DNA from: Gemmatimonadota bacterium
GTDB lineage: Bacteria; Gemmatimonadota; Gemmatimonadetes; Palauibacterales; KS3-K002
Assembly: GCA_020344215.1 (NCBI GenBank)
Contig: CP070815.1
Location: 2,418,254 to 2,482,253 of the forward strand
Length of the DNA stretch: 64,000 nucleotides
Reading direction: 5' to 3'
Shown: positions 1 through 8,297 of the stretch, one piece after another
Layout of the letters: each line of letters begins with the position of its first letter
How positions within the stretch are numbered: position 1 is the first letter of the stretch
Made by a program: the position numbers and the translations under genes
The notes under the pieces: generated by a model
The model's database searches: none
What the model saw: the letters and a program-made list of their open reading frames with translations, nothing else
Told to the model about the DNA's origin: nothing

Positions 1-329
1 AACAAGCGGCGACCCGTCTCCGTAAGGGAGAGCCTGACGGCACGCCGATCGGCCTCCGCTGCAGCCCGCTTCAGCAGGCGGCGTCGCACCAGGCGATCTA
101 CCGCTTTGCTGGCGGCGGCGTTGCTCACCCCCAGATAGGCGGCGACGTTGCTGACGGTGTAGTCCTCGGTCAGCGACACCATCTTGAGCAACTTGAGCTG
201 GGAAAAGGTGACTTTGGGGCCGCCGGCCTCGCGCAGTTGCTCTTCAAGGAGGTCGTTAACCGCCGAGGTAAAGATCTGGGCGCTTCCGAGGAAGTCGTGG
301 AGAACGTCGGTGGGGTGGGTCTTCTTCAT
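1..329 (-). CDS. MarR-family transcriptional regulator (C-terminus cut by window edge)
   Basis: Reading leftwards from an ATG at 329 gives about 109 residues, open to the window edge. An AGGGG ribosome site sits about 7 bases upstream. The translation has the winged helix-turn-helix of MarR proteins: a helical N-terminus, then VSNVAAYLGVSNAAASKAVD as recognition helix, then RRLLKRAAAEADRRAVRLSL as wing, and LTETGRRL at the edge. MarR proteins are dimeric repressors that often respond to small phenolic or oxidising ligands; the target here cannot be told. A good promoter lies upstream. The divergent neighbour is only a doubtful small ORF, so it may regulate genes beyond the edge. Confidence 0.85.
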   Translation of the reverse strand, partial: MKKTHPTDVLHDFLGSAQIFTSAVNDLLEEQLREAGGPKVTFSQLKLLKMVSLTEDYTVSNVAAYLGVSNAAASKAVDRLVRRRLLKRAAAEADRRAVRLSLTETGRRL

Positions 330-442
330 GCGGCACCCCTTCATTCTGCCCCGCACTGTCCAAGCTGCCGGATGAACCAGCGGAGCTACGAGGTAGGGGC
401 GCACGCACCTAAACTTCGGCTGCTACCTATTTAACCGTCTTC

Positions 443-470
443 ATTATAAACAGGGTTAAGCTTTTCGCAA
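443..470 (-). promoter_or_regulatory. Sigma-70-like promoter of the MarR gene
   Basis: On the minus strand TTGCGA (470-465) is followed after 16 bases by a perfect TATAAT (448-443), inside an AT-rich patch that stands out in this GC-rich DNA. It points at the MarR start and would leave a leader of roughly 105 bases. Assigned by consensus match only. Confidence 0.55.
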
Positions 471-778
471 GAGGAGAACCCGGGGCCCCTGCTGCATTTG
501 CTCACAACGTCACCCCCCTCGGACTTCACTACAGGCTTGGCTCGATGCGGCGAGCAATCGCCACCGGCCACTAGTTCTGTCTCACCGTTGGCGCGTCCCG
601 TTCGGACAGCTTGTCACGCATCTGACTGCGGGACTTCCAAGGGGTGAGGCGGGCCGATTGCAGAGAGCAGCCCGCCTTTGCGGTTGGTCGTGATGTGGTC
701 TAGATTTCGGCTAAAGCGGTTGAAGCGCACCGGAGTGCGACCGGCCGTCTCCTCCTAAACTTGCGATCGCGAGGGATA
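471..778. other. Intergenic stretch, one weak hairpin
   Basis: No convincing gene. A 7-bp inverted repeat (GGCGGGC at 648-654, GCCCGCC at 670-676) is followed on the plus strand by TTTGCGG. It could be a weak terminator, but no plus-strand gene precedes it. ORFs crossing this area are arginine-rich shadows. Confidence 0.3.
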
Positions 779-973
779 ATGGAAGACGCGCGGAGCAAGA
801 AGCGGGCGAACAAAGATCAGGTTATCGATACCGGCGGCCCACCTTGTGGTGAAGCGCAGGCGGACGGGGTACCCTGCGAGGAGCTCGGGTCGGACTGCGA
901 GGATTGCGAGCAGGCGGAGCCGGAGGCGCGCGAGGTCTACAAGGCTCGGGCGAGCGGGGCTGACGGCAGCTAG
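779..973 (+). CDS. Possible small acidic Cys-containing protein
   Basis: A 64-codon ORF starts at ATG 779 with GAGGG about 5 bases upstream. The product is mixed-charge and has four cysteines in its middle, including a CEDC motif. It ends by overlapping the stop of the convergent dehydrogenase by four bases. I recognise no family. The ribosome site and compact fit argue for a gene; the repetitive acidic/basic composition argues for chance. It could be a small metal-binding or linker-type protein, but this is a guess. Confidence 0.3.
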   Translation: MEDARSKKRANKDQVIDTGGPPCGEAQADGVPCEELGSDCEDCEQAEPEAREVYKARASGADGS

Positions 974-2991
974 TCAGGAAGCGCGAACGCCACGAGATAG
1001 TCGCCGAGCGTCGTATCGAGGCCACCGTGGCCGCCGGCGGCGATCACCACGAACTGTTTGCCATCCGGCCGGATCCTGTAGGTCATCGGAGTTGCCTGCC
1101 CACCCGCCGGCAGCCTGCCTTTCCAGACTTCTTCACCTGTCTCGCTGTCGAACGCACGCAAGTAGTCGTCCATCGCGGCGCCGACGAAGACGAGCCCGCC
1201 GGCCGTGACGATCGGCCCGCCGAGGTTCGGCGTGCCCCACTGGATGGGCATGGGCACGGGTGCGATGTCCCGTATCGTGCCGAGCGGGACATCCCAGCGG
1301 ACGGACCCCTCATCGATGTCGATGGCTACAAGCTTCCCCCAGGGGGGCGGAGTGCAAGGTACATCCCAGGGTGATACGAGGCCGGCATCTCGATTCATAC
1401 CGTAGGGTGTTCCTCGTTGCGCGGTGAACTGGCCCTCGGCATCCGGCGCGCGTCGCGCGTCGTCGAATTCGTCGCGTGGGATGAGCCGGACCCAACTGGC
1501 AAAACGATTGAGGTTGACCACCAAGAGTCGGCGTTCCGGGTCGACTGCAACGCCGCCCCAGTTGGCTCCACCTATCATGCTGGGATACTCGAGGGTGCCT
1601 TCGAGGCTCGGCGGCGTGAAGATGCCCTCGTAGCTGAGTGACTCCATCTTCTGCCGGCACTTGCCCTTGTCCCAGGGTGTGAGGCCCCAGGCGGAATCGG
1701 GCGTCATCCTTTCCGGCAACAGAGGGGGTGGCAGCACTGGGAACGGCTGGGTGGGCCAGACCGCTTCACCCTCAACCGTGCTCGCCGGAACCGGGCGCTC
1801 CTCAACAGGGAAAAGCGGCTCTCCCGTCTCTCGATGGAGGATGAAGATGTGGCCCATCTTCGTCGCCTGGACGACGGCCGGGATCTCCCGGCCGTCCCTG
1901 CGGATCGTCGTCGCCGTCGGCTGTGAGGCGATGTCGTAGTCCCAGAGATCGTGGTGCACGACCTGGTAGTGCCAGAGGAGCTCTCCGCTCGAGGCCCGGA
2001 GAGCGACGACGGAATTGGCAAAGGCATTGTTCCCCAGCCGCTCGCCGCCGTAGAAGTCGGGCGCCGCACTTCCGGTGGGCAAGAACACCAGATCACGTTC
2101 GGGATCAGAAGAGAGCGGGGCCCAGGCATTCCCCGCGCCGACGCGCCGCGCCTGCTCCGGCTGCCAAGCGTCCCAGCCGGGCCTGTCGGGGGCACGGGGC
2201 ACGGGCTGGAAGCTCCAGCGCAGCTCGCCGGTTCGCGCATCGAAGCCGCGGACGTCGCCGCTCTCGACGTCGACGCGACGGTTGTCCCCCTGAGCCGACC
2301 CGACAATCACGACATCGCCCAAAGCGACGGGCGGAGATGTGACCTCGTACTCGCCGATCTCGACCTCGCCGACACCGACTTTCAGATCGACCTCACCGGA
2401 ATCGCCGAATCCCTGGCAGGGCCGACCGGTGAGCGCATCGAGAGCCAGAAGTCGCGCGTCGAGGGTGGCGAAGAATATTCTCTTTTGGCAGGCTTCCCCT
2501 TCCCGCCCCTCGGGATCGACCCAGGCCTCCACACCGCGGGACACCAGACTCTCCGAGTACCCTTCGTTGAGGTCGATTTGCGGATCGTAGCTCCAACGCT
2601 CGGCTCCGGTCTCCGGGTCGAGGGCGACGACGCGGCTGAACGGGGTGCTGAAGTACAGCGTTCCCTCGAATAGGATTGGGGTGGCCTCGAAGGATGTCTT
2701 ACGCGGGTACTTGCTTCCATCGGAGACATCCCCGGTCCGGTGGACCCACGCCACTTCGAGGTGCTCGACATTCTCGGGTGTAATCTGAGTCAGAGGGGAG
2801 TAGCGAGTTCCGTAGGGATCCCCGCCGTAGGCTGGCCAGTCGGCTATCGGGCCGCCAGTCGACAGGACGATATCGGGCCCGCTCAGCGTCGCCCTCGCCA
2901 GCATAATCACGGCGACGAGAGCCAGAAGAGCGACGAGCCACTTTGCGTAGTGGACGATCGTACCCCGTTCGACCATCAGCAGACTGCGCAT
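970..2991 (-). CDS. Membrane-anchored PQQ-dependent (quinoprotein) dehydrogenase
   Basis: 673 aa from ATG 2991, chosen because GGAGG lies 7 bases upstream; the longer reading would run into the leader of the divergent ppdK. A single N-terminal membrane helix (KWLVALLALVAVIMLARA) is followed by an eight-bladed beta-propeller typical of glucose/alcohol quinoproteins. It opens with DWPAYGGDPYGTRYSPLTQI, has repeated W-docking blades such as LDPETGAERWSYDP, and ends in GGHGGLDTTLGDYLVAFALP. The family oxidises sugars or alcohols in the periplasm and passes electrons to quinone or cytochrome c. Length and the GGHGG ending are closest to membrane-bound glucose dehydrogenase-like proteins, but there is no five-helix membrane domain. 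The substrate is unknown. Confidence 0.85.
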   Translation of the reverse strand: MRSLLMVERGTIVHYAKWLVALLALVAVIMLARATLSGPDIVLSTGGPIADWPAYGGDPYGTRYSPLTQITPENVEHLEVAWVHRTGDVSDGSKYPRKTSFEATPILFEGTLYFSTPFSRVVALDPETGAERWSYDPQIDLNEGYSESLVSRGVEAWVDPEGREGEACQKRIFFATLDARLLALDALTGRPCQGFGDSGEVDLKVGVGEVEIGEYEVTSPPVALGDVVIVGSAQGDNRRVDVESGDVRGFDARTGELRWSFQPVPRAPDRPGWDAWQPEQARRVGAGNAWAPLSSDPERDLVFLPTGSAAPDFYGGERLGNNAFANSVVALRASSGELLWHYQVVHHDLWDYDIASQPTATTIRRDGREIPAVVQATKMGHIFILHRETGEPLFPVEERPVPASTVEGEAVWPTQPFPVLPPPLLPERMTPDSAWGLTPWDKGKCRQKMESLSYEGIFTPPSLEGTLEYPSMIGGANWGGVAVDPERRLLVVNLNRFASWVRLIPRDEFDDARRAPDAEGQFTAQRGTPYGMNRDAGLVSPWDVPCTPPPWGKLVAIDIDEGSVRWDVPLGTIRDIAPVPMPIQWGTPNLGGPIVTAGGLVFVGAAMDDYLRAFDSETGEEVWKGRLPAGGQATPMTYRIRPDGKQFVVIAAGGHGGLDTTLGDYLVAFALPD

Positions 2992-3223
2992 AGCCAACCT
3001 CCGGCGCCTGGACGCCTCCTGGGCCCGGACCACCTTGTCTGAGATAGTATGGACCCTATCGCGCCAGCGGGCGGCCGGCAAGGGACGGCCGCTACGAGGA
3101 GCCGGGGAGAGGATCCTCGCTGCCGCGGCTGCCGGGCTGAGTCGTTTCCCACCGGCATCGAGCGGGCTAGATTGGGGCGCTCAGGCGCTTTGCAACGAAC
3201 CTGTAGCACCAGAGGGGTCGACT

Positions 3224-6052
3224 ATGGGAGCATTCAGGTACGTCTATCCGTTCGAGGAAGGAGACTCCAACGACAAACAGCTCCTGGGAGGAAAGGGGAG
3301 CGGCCTGGCGGGCATGACCCAGATGGGCCTCCCCGTCCCTCCCGGATTCATCATCACGACTGAGGCGTGCCGGCAGTACTACGCGAGCGACCGGAGTCTT
3401 CCCGACGGGCTGCTGGAGGAAGTGCGGGCTGCGATGAGGCGGCTGGAGGAGAAGACCGACAAGAGGTTCGGAGACCCCGAGAACCCACTTCTCGTTTCGG
3501 TCCGCTCCGGCAGCGCCCTGTCGATGCCAGGCATGATGGACACGATCCTCAACCTCGGGATGAACGACGAGGTTGTGGCGGCTTTCGGGACGGCGACCGA
3601 TAACTCGCGCTTCGCGTACGACGCCTACCGTCGATTGATCCAGGCCTTCGGTCAGATCGCCATGGGTGCAGAGGAGAAACGCTTCTCCGCGATCTTGGAG
3701 GCGGCCAAGCGGCGGCAGGGCGTGACCTTCGACTATGAACTCACAGTCGACTCGCTCAAGAGCATCTGCGACGAGTACAGGTCGGTCATCCGCGACGATC
3801 TAGGGGTGGAGTTCCCGCAAGACGCGGCGCGCCAGCTCGAGCTGGCGATCGAGGCGGTCTTCCGCTCGTGGATGGGGAAGCGCGCCGTAGACTATCGCCG
3901 CGAGTTCAAGATCACGCCGGAGATGGCGAATGGGACGGCCGTGAACGTCTGCACGATGGTGTTCGGGAATATGGGGAACGATTCGGCCACCGGCGTCGCT
4001 TTCACCCGGGACCCGGGCACCGGTGAGAACGTGCTGTTCGGCGAGTACCTAGTGAACGCCCAAGGTGAAGATGTGGTGGCCGGAATCCGGACGCCGAAGC
4101 CGATCGCCGAGCTCGAGCAGGAGATGGGCGACATCTGGAGCGGTTTGCAGAAGGTGCGGCAGACGCTCGAAGAGCGCTATCACGAAGTTCAGGACTTCGA
4201 GTTCACCGTCGAGCGCGGCAAGCTCTATGTGCTCCAGACGCGAAACGGCAAAATGAACGCGACCGCGTTTATCAGGACCTCGCGGGACATGGTCGACGAG
4301 GGGCTGCTCAGCGTCGAGGAGGCGCTACTGCGCATCAGCCCCGATCACCTCGAGCAGCTTCTGCACCGCCGAATCGATCCGGGCGCAGAGGCCCGACCGG
4401 TAGCTATGGGCCTGCCCGCGTCGCCCGGTGCCGCTTCCGGCGCAGTCGTTTTCGACGCCGACGATGCGGAGGCGCGAGGCCGGGGCGGCGAATCGGTGAT
4501 ACTCTTGCGTGAAGAGACGAAGCCCGAGGACATCCACGGTTTCTTCCAGGCCAAGGGGATCCTCACGAGTCGCGGCGGCAAGACCTCGCATGCAGCGGTC
4601 GTCGCCAGGGGGATGGGTAAGCCGTGCGTGGTCGGCGCCGAGGACATCCAGATCGACGATCGCGAGAAGGTGGCGGTCATAAGGGACCGACGGATCCGTG
4701 AGGGCGACGTGATCACGATCGACGGCGGTACTGGCGCCGTCTACGTCGGCGAGGTCCCTACTGTCGAGCCGGAATTCGGCCCGGGGATGAAGACGATCCT
4801 CGGCTGGGCCGACGAAGTTCGCTCGCTGGGCGTGCGGGCCAACGCGGACACAGGCGAAGATGCCGCCAAGGCACGGGAGATGGGGGCCGAGGGGATCGGG
4901 CTCTGCCGCACGGAGCGTATGTTCAACGCAGCAGACCGGCTGCCGATCGTGCGCGACATGATCCTGGCGCAAAGCGAGAGTGAGCGTCGCGACGCGATCC
5001 AGAAGCTGCGTCCCATGCAGAAGGGCGACTTTAAGGAGATCTTCAAGGCGATGGAAGGACTCCCGGTGACGATCCGCCTGCTGGATCCGCCGCTGCACGA
5101 GTTCCTCCCCTCGCTCGAGTCGCTACTACTACAGCTCGGCAGCCTGAGGCGTGTCCGCGATCGCCTGGCGGACGGTAAGGCTGACCCGAAGTCTATCGTA
5201 AAGCTTGTCGATCCTTCGCTGAAGGAGAACCTCCCACCGGTCGACACGCTCGGCGATGTACTCCCCGGCGCTGAAGGGAAGCTCGTGATCGACGGGCTGA
5301 TCGAGGACAAAGAGGCGGTCCTGCAGAAGGTGCGGGACATCACCGAGGTCAACCCGATGCTCGGGCACCGCGGCGTTCGCTTGGGGATAACCGCCCCCGA
5401 GCTTTACAGGATGCAGATCGGTGCGATCCTGGAGGCGCTGGCCGAGTTGACCAAGGAGGGTGTCGACGCCGTCTGCGAGATCATGGTGCCGCAGGTGACC
5501 GAGCCGAAGGAGCTCGTGCGTGTGCGTGAGCTCGTGGCCGAGTCCCGTGACGAGGTCGAGCGTGAGTACGGCGTCGAGCTCGACTTCAAGTTCGGCACGA
5601 TGATCGAGGCCGTCAGGGCCTGCGTGACAGCTGGGCCAATCGCCGAGGTCACCGAGTTCTTCTCCTTCGGTACAAACGACCTGACGCAGGCCACATTCTC
5701 GTTCTCGCGTGAGGATGCGGAGCAGAAGTTCTTGCCCGCGTACGTGGAGATGGGGGTCTTGCCGGAGAACCCGTTCGAGGCCCTCGATATCCAGGGCGTC
5801 GGGCGTCTAATGAAGCTGGCCGTCGAGTCGGGTCGAGCGGTCAACCCCGAGCTCAAGGTCGGGATCTGCGGCGAGCACGGCGGCCACCCGCGTAGCATCG
5901 AGTTCTGCTATACGCAAGGCCTCGATTACGTGAGTTGCTCGGCCTTCCGCGTACCGATCGCCAGGCTGGCCGCAGCTCAGGCCAAGCTTCGCGAGCGGGG
6001 GCGGCGCAAGGAGGAGTTGGAGCACCCCGACTACCCGTTCAACGTCCTCTGA
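3224..6052 (+). CDS. ppdK: Pyruvate, phosphate dikinase
   Basis: 942 aa from ATG 3224, preceded by AGAGGGG; the open frame begins at 3035 but only this start has a ribosome site and the family N-terminus (FEEGDSNDKQLLGGKGSGLA). The enzyme interconverts pyruvate + ATP + Pi and PEP + AMP + PPi in the cytosol. The N-terminal ATP-grasp domain is followed by the phosphohistidine domain (GGKTSHAAVVARG, about residue 450). The TIM-barrel PEP/pyruvate domain has NPMLGHRGVRLG and the catalytic-Cys motif GICGEHGGHPRS. At roughly residues 630-705 the segment between HEFLP and NPMLGHRG is about 50 residues longer than I expect for the family. Stands alone, convergent with the DUF77 gene. Confidence 0.95.
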   Translation: MGAFRYVYPFEEGDSNDKQLLGGKGSGLAGMTQMGLPVPPGFIITTEACRQYYASDRSLPDGLLEEVRAAMRRLEEKTDKRFGDPENPLLVSVRSGSALSMPGMMDTILNLGMNDEVVAAFGTATDNSRFAYDAYRRLIQAFGQIAMGAEEKRFSAILEAAKRRQGVTFDYELTVDSLKSICDEYRSVIRDDLGVEFPQDAARQLELAIEAVFRSWMGKRAVDYRREFKITPEMANGTAVNVCTMVFGNMGNDSATGVAFTRDPGTGENVLFGEYLVNAQGEDVVAGIRTPKPIAELEQEMGDIWSGLQKVRQTLEERYHEVQDFEFTVERGKLYVLQTRNGKMNATAFIRTSRDMVDEGLLSVEEALLRISPDHLEQLLHRRIDPGAEARPVAMGLPASPGAASGAVVFDADDAEARGRGGESVILLREETKPEDIHGFFQAKGILTSRGGKTSHAAVVARGMGKPCVVGAEDIQIDDREKVAVIRDRRIREGDVITIDGGTGAVYVGEVPTVEPEFGPGMKTILGWADEVRSLGVRANADTGEDAAKAREMGAEGIGLCRTERMFNAADRLPIVRDMILAQSESERRDAIQKLRPMQKGDFKEIFKAMEGLPVTIRLLDPPLHEFLPSLESLLLQLGSLRRVRDRLADGKADPKSIVKLVDPSLKENLPPVDTLGDVLPGAEGKLVIDGLIEDKEAVLQKVRDITEVNPMLGHRGVRLGITAPELYRMQIGAILEALAELTKEGVDAVCEIMVPQVTEPKELVRVRELVAESRDEVEREYGVELDFKFGTMIEAVRACVTAGPIAEVTEFFSFGTNDLTQATFSFSREDAEQKFLPAYVEMGVLPENPFEALDIQGVGRLMKLAVESGRAVNPELKVGICGEHGGHPRSIEFCYTQGLDYVSCSAFRVPIARLAAAQAKLRERGRRKEELEHPDYPFNVL

Positions 6053-6067
6053 GCTGGTCCGGGCCGT

Positions 6068-6346
6068 CTAGAACAGCTTGCCGGCGAGACTCGGCTCTTT
6101 ATCGGTCCGGGTGGCAACCTTGATGAAGGTCGCGATACGCACCGTTCCCTCGGAGTGAAGCGTCTCGTGAATCTTCTCCACCGCCCTGAAGATCTCGCTC
6201 AGTTCGCCCTCCAGGTTGGTGCCGTTCGAGTGCAGCTGCGCGTTGAGGTTCGCTTCTTCCAGAACCCGGTGGGCCCGCTTCACCTCCGCTCGCACCGACA
6301 CGCCCGATCCGATCGGGATGACCTGTACCTCGGCTGTGGCCTTCAT
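6068..6346 (-). CDS. Thiamine-binding MTH1187/YqgV (DUF77) family protein
   Basis: 92 aa, the full length of this small ferredoxin-like family. It opens with MKATAEVQVIPIGSGVSVRA, the family signature, and keeps the conserved NAQLHSNGTNLEGELSEIF middle region. Members form tetramers that bind thiamine or HMP and often sit near thiamine salvage genes. No thiamine gene is visible nearby, so the role rests on family membership. Only 15 bp separate its stop from the end of convergent ppdK, with no clear terminator between. Confidence 0.85.
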   Translation of the reverse strand: MKATAEVQVIPIGSGVSVRAEVKRAHRVLEEANLNAQLHSNGTNLEGELSEIFRAVEKIHETLHSEGTVRIATFIKVATRTDKEPSLAGKLF

Positions 6347-6443
6347 ATACCCTCCTCCTGCTAGAAAGACACGCCTACACTCTGGCTAACCTACACCGCG
6401 GTTGTACCTTGTTGGAAGAACGCAAACTCGTACGACCGAGACG

Positions 6444-7193
6444 ATGCCTGTACAGTGCGCCAAATGCGATTGCCACGTGTGCCGCGCCGGCCGTGTCGAT
6501 GCGGCGTCGGAGAACTGCCCTATGCACGGCAATCTCCCCGGGCTGCACGACCTCTACGACACGGCCGAGAAGCGGCTCGTGGCGGCCCTTTACCAGCTCG
6601 AGAGCCAAAACCCGATGGAGCCGCACAACTTCGCTGCTGATGAGCAACTGCGCGACGGAACGCAGCTGCACATCCGGGCAATTCGCCCCGACGACAAGCA
6701 GGCGCTGGTGGACCTCTTCGAGCGTCTCAGCCCACAGACCATTTACTATCGCTTCCACGGCGTGAAAAAGAGTCTTAGCCGTGACGAGTTGGTGTATCTC
6801 ACCGAGCTCGACTTCCATCGCCGAGCGGCGCTGGTCGCCGTGCTCCACATAGACGGCGAAGACCAGATCGTCGGAGTCGGGCGTTACGCTAGCGCTCCCA
6901 ACGCGCCCCAGCACCGGGCCGAGGTGGCGCTTACTGTCGAGGACGCCCATCAAGGCCGCGGCATCGGCTCCCTACTCCTCAAGCACCTCATGCAGGTAGC
7001 TCGCGCCGAGGGAATCACCGAGCTCGACGCCTTCGTCCTCGCGGAGAACAGGCACATGCTCCGGCTATTCGAGCGAACCGGGCTCGTTCTTCAAAGGTCC
7101 GCTGCGGCCGGAGCCTGCCACCTGGTCATGACGACCGATACGCCGCCCTCCGCCAGCGCTCTCAGTCCGGGAGGGCGACACCCCGCACCGTAA
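6444..7193 (+). CDS. GNAT acetyltransferase with Cys-rich N-terminal head
   Basis: 249 aa from ATG 6444; an earlier in-frame ATG at 6402 lacks a ribosome site. Residues 1-28 carry five cysteines (C5, C8, C10, C13, C25) in a CxxCxCxxC...CP arrangement resembling the start of DUF1847 proteins, probably a metal site. The GNAT fold spans about residues 75-235: RAIRPDDKQALVDLFERLSP, then the acetyl-CoA loop VEDAHQGRGIGSLLL. The LSPQTIYYRFHG stretch is like the acetyltransferase domain of Pat-type protein acetyltransferases. The last 10 codons overlap the convergent DUF457 gene. Substrate unknown; regulatory lysine acetylation is one possibility. Confidence 0.8.
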   Translation: MPVQCAKCDCHVCRAGRVDAASENCPMHGNLPGLHDLYDTAEKRLVAALYQLESQNPMEPHNFAADEQLRDGTQLHIRAIRPDDKQALVDLFERLSPQTIYYRFHGVKKSLSRDELVYLTELDFHRRAALVAVLHIDGEDQIVGVGRYASAPNAPQHRAEVALTVEDAHQGRGIGSLLLKHLMQVARAEGITELDAFVLAENRHMLRLFERTGLVLQRSAAAGACHLVMTTDTPPSASALSPGGRHPAP

Positions 7194-8100
7194 CGCTCGT
7201 CGACGCCCACGATCCGTATGGATCGACTGTATAGCGTGCGTCCGCGAGGTGGAGCCGGTGGCGGCCAGGTCCGTCCTCCTCCAGGTAGTAGGGAAACCGG
7301 GCCCAGCTCAGGAATTTCCGGGCGCGCGACTCTTCAGCAGCCAGCACCGCCGCGTCGCTTGGCGGCTCGTGGTGATAAGGCAGCTCATGGAGCTCGAGCC
7401 GCGGAGCCGGTAACCAGTTGAACAGCCCGACCAGGTAGCCCGCCGTGCTTTCCACGACCACCCAACGCTCGAACGGAGCTGCCGCGAGAGGGGCCGTCAT
7501 GATCCGCTCGGCCACGACACCGTCCTGGCGCAGGCTCTGTCTGACCACTCCTCGCGCCGCGACGTTAGACAGCGCCATCAGAACCACATAGCCCGAGGCT
7601 ACGCCGAGCGCTAACCTCGGTCCCTTCATCCCCCCGCGACTCAGCCACAACCCGGCGGCGAGTATGGCCCACACCCAGGGGTCGAAGATGAAGAGCGTAT
7701 CGCCGTAAGACCAAGCCTGAGAGAATGGGGCCAGCCAACGCGTGCCGTAGCTGTTGAGGAAGTCGAGCAGCGGGTGCGTGGCGAGGGCCATAACAGCCAG
7801 CATTAGCACCTGGCGGCCTACCGCCGGCTCCGCCTCGGCCTTCAGCCGCCGCCGCACAAGTCTATCCCACAGCAGCACCAGTCCGGCTAGCGCGCACGGC
7901 AGAACGATCAGCGCCAGGACTCCGTGCGTTAGTCCGCGGCGGAACCAGACCGCGGTCTCGCTCCCCCAGAAATAGGCGAGCACGTCGATATCAGGCAGAA
8001 CGGCGCCGACGACTAGAGTCGCCGCACCAAGCGCCGTCCGGCGTTTGAATCCCGTTTGTGCCAGCGTCGCCCCGACCAGAGTGTGGGTAACAGGGTCCAT
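7162..8100 (-). CDS. Membrane-bound metal-dependent hydrolase, DUF457/YdjM family
   Basis: 312 aa, complete. The start MDPVTHTLVGATLAQTGF holds the family's first metal-binding His; further conserved pieces are LPDIDVLAYF, RRGLTHG and ATHPLLDFLNSYGTRWLAPFS. Five or six hydrophobic segments mark an inner-membrane protein, with a soluble C-terminal domain of about 110 residues. The family resembles phospholipase C-like zinc hydrolases, but its substrate is not established. It is divergent from cardiolipin synthase, so a lipid role is possible. A strong minus-strand terminator lies in its leader (8154-8188), suggesting attenuation or a separate small RNA upstream. Confidence 0.8.
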   Translation of the reverse strand: MDPVTHTLVGATLAQTGFKRRTALGAATLVVGAVLPDIDVLAYFWGSETAVWFRRGLTHGVLALIVLPCALAGLVLLWDRLVRRRLKAEAEPAVGRQVLMLAVMALATHPLLDFLNSYGTRWLAPFSQAWSYGDTLFIFDPWVWAILAAGLWLSRGGMKGPRLALGVASGYVVLMALSNVAARGVVRQSLRQDGVVAERIMTAPLAAAPFERWVVVESTAGYLVGLFNWLPAPRLELHELPYHHEPPSDAAVLAAEESRARKFLSWARFPYYLEEDGPGRHRLHLADARYTVDPYGSWASTSVTVRGVALPD

Positions 8101-8153
8101 GCCTTCTCTCGTTCTTACCTACGCTCAGCTGCGCGCCACCGCGCCGGATCCGC

Positions 8154-8188
8154 AAAAAACACAGGCCCCGGGCATCTCGCTCGGGGCC
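8154..8188 (-). terminator. Intrinsic terminator inside the leader of the DUF457 gene
   Basis: On the minus strand a GGCCCCG/CGGGGCC stem (8188-8182 and 8170-8164) with an 11-base loop is followed by TGTG and six T (8159-8154). The next minus-strand gene begins 54 bases further on at 8100, and no minus-strand gene lies upstream. The hairpin therefore ends either a leader transcript or a small RNA. Confidence 0.65.
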
Positions 8189-8297
8189 CAGACGGCCGAT
8201 CGCCGCTGCTGACAAGCTGAAGCCGGCCGGGGGTCAACGCAACCCCGAACCGTGCATCGCGCGGCCCCCCCGGCCTGGATACGTTTAAAGCGGGACC

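Noticed and set aside
1951..2673. 240-aa ORF opposite the quinoprotein gene, and similar long antisense ORFs (for example 4325-5098, 30399-32000, 42519-44243, 47268-48878)
   Set aside because: They mirror strongly conserved genes on the other strand and have low-complexity, R/H/Q-rich sequence without motifs; GC-rich DNA routinely gives such antisense frames.
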